Assembly (NCBI GenBank): GCA_944472135.2
Contig: OX235267.1
Span: forward strand, 23,171,452 to 23,235,451
DNA length: 64,000 nucleotides
Direction: 5' to 3'
DNA from: Trichobilharzia regenti
Taxonomy: Eukaryota; Platyhelminthes; Trematoda; Strigeidida; Schistosomatidae
Shown: positions 43,479 through 54,900 of the stretch, in pieces
Numbering within the stretch: the first letter of the stretch is position 1
Layout: the number at the start of each line of letters is the position of its first letter
Translations under genes and position numbers: made by a program
The notes under the pieces: generated by a model
Databases searched by the model: none
The model's input: the letters and a program-made list of their open reading frames with translations, nothing else
What the model was told of the DNA's origin: nothing

Positions 43479-45825
43479 CTTTTTTCTTTTGATGTATGTT
43501 GTTTTATTATTATTGTGTGGCGCATCCTTCTTGGTGTCATACTGTACCAAGTTTTTATGCGTTTAAATAAATAAATAAATTGCAGTGTGTGTGGACTTAA
43601 TTACTCGAACACAGGATATGAACCATATTTACTGTGTAAGGACTGATAACACTATCCAGTTACCTATGGTGAATTAGGTGCGACACGTTTCGAACCCAGG
43701 GATCCATTGGGTAGAAGTCGAGGAGTTAAGCTAATGAGTGACATCTCTACCGGTTTTTCAGTAATGGGAATGGGTCTAAATGCTACAGTAGATTTTTAGT
43801 AACCTGCATATACCACAAAACTATTTCGACAGATTGCCAATACTAAAGATGACTCAGGGTAGTGCAGTACTCCGTGGTTTCCAATGGTTCTCTAACTGAC
43901 ATCAATCCGTGATCAAATTCGTAAAAACAAATCTAATCCTTAGAAACCAACTCTCGAGAATATACCAAAAGAATCTTATTCATATCCATGTTTAGATTTC
44001 GTCTGTAGCTAATCCATTATAACTAATACAACTATTCGCTCCGTCCTCCTCTATGGGTGTGAAAAATGACCATTCAATGTAGAAGACATGAAAAGCTTGA
44101 CTAGCTGTCTTTGATGATAGATGCCTATGTTGTATTTCCCGTGTTAATTGATATAATAGGGTGAGCAATATTGAGGTTAGGCGTCCAGTGAATGTTAGGT
44201 GAGGAGGGGAAATCAACCGATGAAGTTTTGAAGCAGCTGCATCGATTGAGACGGTTAGGACACGTGTTACATATGCCTAGTCATCGCCTTCTTCGACAAT
44301 GGGCAACGTTAGCTGATATAGGGTCAGGCTGGAAAAGAGGAAGCGGCGGTCAAACCAAAACATGGCTTCACCAGTCAATGAAATCTACAACAGTTAGTTT
44401 AGCCACGTAGGAAGGTGTAGACTTCCGGGTTAGGGTCCTCGAGATTTTAAGAAACAATGCCTTGAGGCTATCGGTGATATGGCTCAAAGCTATTCTTTAT
44501 GGCGCAGAGCATTCACTCTTTGTAATTTTATTATATCTATTAAACCATATTGCTTTACCATGTTGATATTAATCTTTCCTCACATTTCTGCTTATCATCG
44601 TTCTTTTCTACCTCCTTTCTACCCTTTTATCTTCTTTTGCTTCCTACATGGAGTATGGCAACTTGAACTGTTGTACTTATGTGCGAAATTCTCATGCCAG
44701 TCATTTAGACGCAACTCCCGAAATAAATGAAGTGGTCAACACACTAAACTGTTTTATCCTCTATCTTTATGTTACGATTCGATGTAGATCAATCCTGTAG
44801 TATTATTTAACTCTAGGCAATGGTGAACCACACCTCACACATATATAGATTTTGCAATCAAGTGTGACGATTCAGTTGGCAGCGTACTGCGATAGTAGCC
44901 TATAGAGTGAAAATTCAAAATCTCTAAAGTTAGTTATCAATCTCCAGCAGAGGTTTATACATTACTAGGTTGTGTGTGATATTCAATTTACTTCGACTTA
45001 GGATACTAGCCTACGTGTGTCGACCTACAGTAAACAAAACAAAACAAAACTAGAACTTTGAATGCAATGTTTCAAAGTTCAATGCAATGCCTAGGCCTAA
45101 ATTTATTTATTTATTCATACGCATAAAAACTTGGTACAATATGACACCAAGAAGGATGCGCCACACAATAATAATAAAACAACATACATCAAAAGAAAAA
45201 AGATATATATATATAAGTAGAGAACGGATAAAGAACTTCATCTGGAAGGAAAACAGTCATGCTTAACAAGTTCAAACAGTATTCGTTAACTATCATTGGG
45301 AAGGGAAGAAGGAAGGAAATTGCAACACGTGTAATAGCACGCGATAAGTTTCATTGATCGTTTGTTGCTTCATTCAATTGATTGTGTGAGAGGTGAGATA
45401 CTGCCCGGGTACCCAGACCGAAGCAGGTGGTTTTATTAAGGGACCACCCCCCCGCGAGCCTTTGACTTGCAGTCTAATCCGGAAGGCAGAGGAGCAGCGT
45501 CAGGAGCTGCATTCCCATGGTTTCCGGTGACCCATATGGGTTCATATGCCATTTGATTCGATTGGATACTGGAGCCCATGTACCCCATGGTAACTGCTTT
45601 TAGTTTAACCGCTATCCAAACAACCTTCCTGACATGGTAGGATCTGCAGGGACAGAGTCCTAGTCAGTTTAGCATGTTGGGTCATTACGGTATTCAAGCC
45701 CGACCACCACGACAAGGTAGCAGTTATCGGCCGGGCCTAAAGCTACAGCTTGACACTTATGCAAATAGTAAACTATTGATCAGTCGTATCTTTTATTAGT
45801 CTAGTCGACAACTTAACTAATATTT

Positions 45826-45903
<78 letters not shown>

Positions 45904-48900
45904 CAATATTACCGAAAACCTACCTCTCGTATGTGATGTACAATAGTATCTAGGCAACCAATTATACTAGCCCATTCTGATGGTGAAAGTTTACTGTCTG
46001 ATGTATATCGAATATCATGATGATGATGATGATTTTGATTATTTCCACAATTGACTTGAAGCTTTTCAATTAAACAATTGCTTAAGTGTGTGATTAAATC
46101 GGGTAGATAACGACCACATACACAGGGATACATATCAATTGGTAAGCAATTCAGTAGGAAATGCACTATTGAACACCATTGACTTAATGACAACTTTAAG
46201 ACTGGTTGTTGCCAATTTTCATGTACACCTGATGATGATGACAATGAAGTTTCTTGCTGTTTCATCGACGTGTTCATCAGTAGTAAGTCAGTGAATTGAC
46301 TTTCAATAAATCTCCATAAAAATTCACTATTCATATTACTGAAAAACAGATGAGCTGTACGCAAAAATTCATCGACCACATTACTGCTAGCCGTATGATT
46401 TGTAGGTTGTGTTAAGTGCTTTTTACCAGTTGACTCTGACGATGAAATTGTATCCTCCCTATCCACTACTAAATCATTTGGTTCATATTCTGAATTCGAT
46501 GGATTATTTGATGACATGATGTTTCTACCCTGGTTATCAATGCCTGGAATAAGCGAAGAAATTATTATGGTTAGTATTTAATCGTAGACAACACAAAAAT
46601 CAATATTCAAGTATTGGTTTGTAGGGATTTGATTGACTGGTTACAGGATTTCATCATGAGCTGACATTGGTTAGAGAACCATTGGAAAACCTGAGAGTAC
46701 TGGAAAGCTCGCTTTGTGACCAGAAGGTCCTGGATTTGAAGCCCAGTGGGTGTGTACCATTGAGGAGTCCCAAACTAGGCTGACGAAACTTATGTGCAGT
46801 GCTCCCAGATTTTCCAATGGTTCTCCAACCGATATCAGCTCATGATGGAATCCTGTAAAACTCAATAGTTCATCATGACGAAGACTGAATTCCTACTGAA
46901 TTGCATCAGAGATTAGAAAGTAATATCAAGCCCTGATTCTTGTCAATGGAAACACCCAATTATTTCAATTTTACGAAAAAAAACGACTGACTAATTTCCT
47001 CATAATGTTCCTAACAGAGTTTGGACAGTCAATGAAGTATCCACTGAGATTGTAGATAAACCCTGTATAAACAGGGATCTATGAACAAGATCATGAATCT
47101 CATCTCGCTTTCTTCCTAGGAGTGCTATTTCAAAAGGTCGGTTGTTGGTTTAACCGGAAGCTTAGTATGGCTTGTTACTGGACGAAGTTAAATAATTTCA
47201 AATACCTTCTCCGTTATTCACAGAATACTTTATGACTTAAAAACTCCGGCTGAGATTGGCAGCTCAAATGATAACAGACGTCCAAATCTTCATCCCTGAC
47301 AATCGTTCGGTCGCTTAAACGCGATAGGCGTCAGGGTTACCTTTGATTGTATCGAAGCTGCATTTCCTGGCATTTTGAAGTTTTTAATCAATGGTTTAGC
47401 CTTTTTTTAAGATTTCATACTACGAAGCTGATTGCTTACTAGGAAGTTTTATCGTCTTATGTCACTCGTAAATGTTGTGCAGTGGGGGAGACTGAAGTCG
47501 TTGGAAGTGATTCCACATATCACACGTAAGAATTTTCGTTGTCTACTTAATTCTATGAAATTTAGTTCTCTTGATAGATATACTTGTTCGTCATTTGCAT
47601 AATCTCCTTGTCCTTTCTGAAATATTCTTCAGTAAAAGAAAAATTATTCTTTCATTTATTGTAGTTCACCTTCCAACTAGTATAGCTTAAGTCTTTAACT
47701 ATGACGAAACAAGTGTTCAGTAGTTATCCAGAAGTTGTCAATTCCTAACCAAAATCTACACACCTATCAAAAATAAACATTGTAAACGGGAGGAGGCCGT
47801 AAAAGCTGCTTTACTGTGTGCGTGTGTGTGTGAGTATGCATACGATTAAGTCTTCAGACTGACCGAATCCCCAGCCGACGCACTCCTTTACCTCGCCAAG
47901 CCAGAAATAATGCTGGTAAAGAGGAAAGGCTGGGCATGAGGCTAGCAACCCCATCCTGTAAAAATAAACACTGCTACAGAAACTTCAAGCCACTAGCTTG
48001 AAGCCCTATGTTCCAGTGGGGAACATGAAGGAAAAAAGTGCACGCTTGCTTAGTTCGAAGAAGTGGTGATTGGTATCTGTCGGTTAGATGTATAAAACTG
48101 TATCCAATAACTTACTTAACAAAGGCTTGCAAAATTTACTCACAATATACGTTTGTTATTGAGTGGTTAAAAGTTGGCTATTAGGAAAGTCAGACAATAT
48201 AAACTAGTATTTAAAATTCCTATACTTCTTCTTCAACTAAAATTCAACTGAAAATCGTAATCACAGCGCTGAAACCCTTACTATAACTTTTATATCACAT
48301 ATGAAAAGAGAGAGGATATCAATCTAGATGCAACGGACTAATCTTTGGAAGCAAATATAACGTTAAAGGCCAGAAACAGTCACAAAGTAAGACGCTATGT
48401 CGTGAATTGGCAGAAGTTAGAACTCATGGACTAGCCATTGGATCGGGTCCCAGTGGCTTAATGGTATACTAGCTAGCTCGCCTTGTAACCAGAAGGTCCT
48501 GGGTTCGAATCCCGGTGGGTGCGTACTGATGAAGAGTCCGAAACTAGGCTAGCCAAACAGCTGTCCAGTACTCCCTGGTGGTTTTCCAATGGTTCTCTAC
48601 TTAATGTCAGCTAATGATGAAATCCTGTAACAAAGTAAGACTGCTGTTCAACAGAATACTTATCAACTTTATTCAGTGATATTTACTTCTCAGACGTTTG
48701 AATTCCGTTTTTTTCTCTGCACTGGACACTATTTACAAGTTTCAATTCAGCTAGATATTTTCAATACAATTCATTGCTAGTTATCTTTTACAACACCCAT
48801 AGAAGTTTACACTGAACATGCTCAAGTTTCCCAATAAAATATGATAATATAAACAAGCAAATTAGTGTAATAAACATCACTATTTTTAGATTATGGGACA

Positions 48901-51900
48901 AGTGCATATTTGGATTAGTTTCATTTCAATCGATAGATTTCCTCAAAAAACAACATCATTAGGAGAGATCATTGGGGACGACAAAGCAATGGGAGACTGT
49001 TTCGTCTTATTTCGGTAATCTTCATCAGTGAGCACCTACGATCGCACTAGAGATCGAATATGAGATCCTTAAGTTACGACACCAAACTCGTTGACTATTC
49101 ACTCAATTGGCCAAGAATTCAATGACCCATGAATTCTAACTCTGCCAGCTCGTGATAAAGTATTACCCCCATTAATGACTTTAATAAGCATTCACTTTAC
49201 CTTGATATAGTGGACCTCAATGGTAACGAACTGTCACTACAGCTTCGGTACGTCCATCAAGTAGCCAGCAAAGCGCTATAGATAGATATTTTGATCAAGG
49301 GATTTATGTGAATCTAGATTAATATAGTTTAAATGGTTAGATTTCGTCACGAAGCGACTTTAGATAGAGAGATTAACGAAAACTGTAGACCACTGGAAGG
49401 CTGTTTCTTCCCGTTTTGGGACTCTTCAGCAATGCGCAGTCATGACCCCGTCATTATATTTAACAGGCAACTATAGAATTATTAAATTCAGTTGTTTATG
49501 ACTGAAATTTTCAACTCATGTTGGTTTCTGAAATACTGTGAAGTTTTCTCTTCTTTTGGAGTCTTAAGAACACTGGGAACAAATAGGCTAACTTCAATTA
49601 CCACAAAGCCGGAGGGCGCCTCATGAAGTCATTTTAACAATCAGTGTCAATAATAATAACCAATACTTTAAAACATTGAACGAAAATGGAATTGAACTGC
49701 GCAGAAATCTAATGACACTAAGAAGTTATTTAAAAGCACCCTAGGATTGATGTTATCAATTGAATTAATCCCATAGGACATCATATGTTCTGTTTTATTA
49801 GTATCAATTTCTCACTGATTAGTAACACATTTGACAAACTGTTGTCGCTTTTTTACTGGAGAAAATCGAATATTACGTACTTAAACATTAGTATTATGAG
49901 TAGTTATTGTTTTATGTAGGGCAATCGAGACGAACGAGATTTCTAACCTTATCGCGAAAGCTAGGGTGGTATACGCCAATTTGAGCCACCTCTGGTGCCA
50001 TCGTCAAGTAAGCCTAGCTGTCAAAATTCAGGTGCGCGCAGATTGGCTCTATGCCTGTGAAACGTGGCCTCTCCAAGCAGAGGATGTGTGGCAACTCTGC
50101 GTATTCGATCATCGCTGTCTCTGTGGAATTGCCTGCGTTCGATGACATAATAATGTGAGTAAATGTGAAGTCCAGCATCATGTGTTTGCATTCAGTGGAG
50201 ATCACCATTTGTTGAGTGTCATCATCTGGAAGCGACGGCTTCGGTGACTTGATGGATATGTGCTAAGAGTGCCATTACACGGCTTCCGTACCGGTCTCCG
50301 TTTTCTAGTTCTGAGACGGGATGTAATAGCGGAGAAGTCGTCAGTCCATGATGTAGCGTCGTGGCATCGAGAACATTTGCGGTAGGTTAGCATAGGTTGC
50401 TGCATCACGACTCCCTGGTTGGGGTTCGATAGACAGCTCGAATCGTTATCGCAATCAATGGCGAACGGGCTGCGATTTCCTTCTTCCCTCCTTTTTCTGA
50501 CAACAATTCGATGAATGTTGTTTGGTCTTGTTAGAAGTACTTGCTTCCTTTCCGGATGAAGTCCTTTGTCCGTCCTCACCCTATTTTCTTCAAATTTATT
50601 GCTGTTTTATTATTCTTGGTGCCTATATTGTACCAAGTTCGGTGTTTTAAATAATAATAATAAATAAATAAATAATCGAAACTGTCTACACGAAGGCTTG
50701 TATTATACCTATCTTTTCACATAATTTACAAAGTGCTGCTGACATTTAGGTTGACTTCCTGAGTTCTGTACAGATTACAATAACTCTGTAGACTGAGAAC
50801 ATTAAAAATAGTAACATATTTAGCAATCCAAAATTCTGTCAGTGTTATTAGTTCCTTGTGCTGCGAATGGAAGGTACAGCTTCTCTGTTCTCTGACGTCA
50901 CTTTTAACTGACTGCATGACTGACCACAGGTTTTCACTTCCCCCCCTTCACATGATCTCCTCTGTGTCACCCTTGGACACCCAACTCATCACTTCCCCCA
51001 TTCAGTTTCCATTTAAGGGTCTGGCGTGTAATATCACTCAACGATCTTCTCAGTATATGTGCCCAATCAAAATTAGATTACTACTGCACACAGAACAAAT
51101 ATGCGTCAATAAAACTTATAGTTAAGTAGCAATAAGGGTTTCTAATAACCTTTAACCCCTTCAAATTCATCCCATTAAAAAAATCAAAGTTAGAAGTTAC
51201 AAAAAAATGAAATTGACTTACGTAAACTTGATGGCTTTGCACTATCTCGAATTAAAACATGATCTTTAATTAGACTGACCATATTGTTTGGCAAGAGTTT
51301 CTCGTTTAGACTAGGACGATTCACTAAATCCGATACAGTTAAGGTAGGATCACGTCGTAGGCTAGACAATTGATTTGAATTCAACCAACATGTTGTCTGC
51401 CAACGTAATTTCATGTAATTTCTAAACGTATACCATAAAATATCCAGTAAGATACTATCTAATATTCCATTAGTAATATCTACATGATCAGTAAGACCAA
51501 CTAAAACACGAAACGGACGTTCTGAAATACTGCGCTCTATAACTAAAACAAAAACAGAAATCAAATGGAATGGAATCATAAATTTAGGATAGATGATGAG
51601 TGGATATATTGATAACAAAAGATGGATCACACACTATTGAAGTTTTGAAGATAGGCTCATTTAAGATGATTGTATAGACAGTTCGGGAACATACCTGGTC
51701 AAGCACACACACACCTACACGTACACAAATTTGAATAAATTAAGTCTCAGTAATGTGTAGATCGTAAAAACAAAAAGTAGTGAAATCTGTGGATCAATCC
51801 ACTAATTGTTGATTGATACTTTACTGCAGAGCTCATTGATTTCTTCACTTCAAGGTGAAGTCACTTAACAGGCAAAAACCATCTTGACGCTCAAAATTGA

Positions 51901-54900
51901 GTCACGTCACATTGATATATACTTGATTTTTGAAATGTGCAATATATAGCAGTATGTCTGTCTGTCTGTCTGTTTTCGACATAGAACTTTGCACTGATGT
52001 GCGCCAGTTCAAGTCGCCACACTCCCTCCATGTAGCACACAAAGAAAGAGAAGGAAGTACAAGAAATGCATAATACAGACAGTAGACAGAGGTGTGCGAC
52101 AAAGGAATGGTAATAACGAAGAACAAAACAGTTTCATTGGAAATCATAAGTCACAAGGAGTGGATGCATCTGCACTAGCCATTGAGAACGATTTTGAGCC
52201 ATGTCACCAATTGTTCCCAGCCTTCATTGGTTTTTACTGTCCTGAGGACCCCAACCAGTCAGGAAGTCTACACCTTCCTACGTGACTGGCTTAGACTAAC
52301 TGTTATGGATTTCATTGACTGGTGAAGCCATGTTTTGGTTTGACCGCCGCTAGCTCTTTTCCAGCCTGACCCTATATCAGCTAACATTGCCCATTGTCGA
52401 GGAAGGCAGTGGCTAGGCGTGCATACGTAACACATGTCCTAACCATCTCAGTCGATGTAATTTCCTAGCCTCATTGGCTGATTTCCCCTGCTTACCTATC
52501 ACTCGACCGATGCCTAACGTGAATATTGCTCACCTTATTATACCACTTCACACGGGAGATAGAGCGCAGGTACCTACGGTCAAAGACAGCTAATCCTTTC
52601 ACGTCTTCCACTCTCAATGGCCAGGTCTCACAGCAATAAAGGAGGATGTAGCGGACTGATGAACAGTACACCCGCCCTTTGGATATCTCGTCTACGCCAA
52701 AGATGGCGTATGCTAGGAGAGTAGCCACCCTCTTCTTATCGAGTACAAGAATTGTTTCTGAATTCTCGTACCTACACTGCTGACAAATACATAATATTAG
52801 CAAAAACACTATGACACTACACTTACATATCATTTGTAACTTATATGAATTCTCCAACGGCATAAAACATACCCTGTTGGAAATACGAATGAAACACCGA
52901 ATTTTCTAATGACTTGATATACGAACACCCATTCCACGTCTCATGATCTGCACCTTGAAAGAGGAAGTCAGTAGCGCCTAGTCATTTAGCTTGACACGAC
53001 TATGCAGAGGAAAATGTGTTTTTCAAGTGTTGGTTTGTAGGGATTTAATTGGTTTCAGGATTTCATCATGATCTGACATGAGCTGGGATCGGGTCCCAGT
53101 GGCTTAATGATATACGACCTCACCTTGTAACTGGAAGGTCCTGGGTTCGAATCCCGGTGGGCGCTGAAGAGTCCCAAACTAGGACGAAACAGCTGTCCAG
53201 TACTCCCAGGTGGTTTTCCAATGATTCTCTAACTAATGTCAGCTCATGACGAAATCCTGAAAGTGTGTTTTTATTCACTTATACTTCAGAGTAAAATTAA
53301 AACATTGCTTACCTAAGGCTGAAAAATCTGATCCGAAAACAGATTTAGAGAAACAGCTTAAATTGTCTTCATTTGGTTGACAAGGGATCGGTAAACAAAC
53401 AGGGCTTTGAATTAAACGACGAACAGATTCAATTAGAATTTTTTGTGAATACACTTTAAAATAATGTTGAGAAGTGAAATTGTCGTCCATAATATTTCCA
53501 TTGACATCATGAGTAGGCTGAAAAAATTAGCAAAATTAAATGGTCAAATCATTGAATGAATATATGATTCACACTATGCATATAAATATACTTGAATATC
53601 GAAATTATGGAATTCGATGGGATTATTTTTTTCCTTTACGTTCCCCAGTGGAACATTGGGCTTCAAGCTAGTGGCTTGAAGTTTCTGTAGCAGTGTTTAT
53701 TTTTACAGGATGGGGTTGCTAGCCTCATGCCCAGCCTTTCCTCTTTACCAGCATTATTTCTGGCTTGGCGAGGTAAAGGAGTGCGTCGGCGGGGAATCGA
53801 ACCCCGGACCATGTGCATGGTCGGTGAGCGTTCTAACCACCATGATACCGACGCACGATGACATTATTAATTCTGGAGTATGAAAAAGAGAAGACATTTA
53901 GCGAAGAGACTCTTTTCGGTGGCACGAGTCTGATTCGCGAGACAGTGAAACCAAAAGCAGTTTATGTGAGATTCCAGTTAGGTGATATCTTCTTAGCTAC
54001 ATCACGTTGCAACAGTGGTGGGATACTTGACAGAAAGTGGCCAGCACCCTGTATTTATGATCCGCCGTATAATTGCGACCTATTAGTTCTACGATATCCT
54101 GAAGAAAGCGATAGATTTCTTCAGAGTATAAACTGAAACCAACCCAACATATATATATATATAAAACATCTTTAAGGGCTGGATATAAATACTCTAAACT
54201 ACATATCTTCTGAGTCACGCCCCTATATCAACAAGAAAGCAATGACCAAATTACCTTCTTGGACAGCACTACAGGATATATCACTTTATTAAGGAAACAC
54301 GTGTATACTTAGTCCATTCGTAACAAAGAATGAAGAACGACAGTCTTAAAAGGAGAATGGGATCATGTCGTTCACTACAAATAAGCGAGTTAGTGTTAAC
54401 CAAAACTAATATATGCATAACGGTAGTTCAATGATAGACTGCTCACTAACCACTCACTTGGTTCGGGTTTGATTCCCTGCTGACGCACTCCTAAACCTCC
54501 CATAGCCGGTAGTAAGTCCCGGGAAAGAGGAAAGGCTGGGTGTAAGGCCAGTAACTACAGCCCATGAAAACAACACCAATATTGAAGCCCTATATTTCAC
54601 GCAGAACACAAAGGAATAGAAAAAATTAATGTATTCCAACTGAAATCCCTACTAGATTCCCAGATCAGATTCGAAGAAAGAGTTGTAAAACACAAACAAG
54701 TATTTAAGAACAAACAATTAACTACAAGGTCGTAAAAAGCAGCATTAATGCTCGTGATATCAAGTGATTTCAGTCACTACTGGCATAAAATTTAGTTTAA
54801 ACAATATATTGTAACATTTAAGTCTACAAGGGTAAGACTTGTTAATCTTTAATAAACTATAATGCATAACTTACCATTAAATGTTCATTATTTTCTATAC

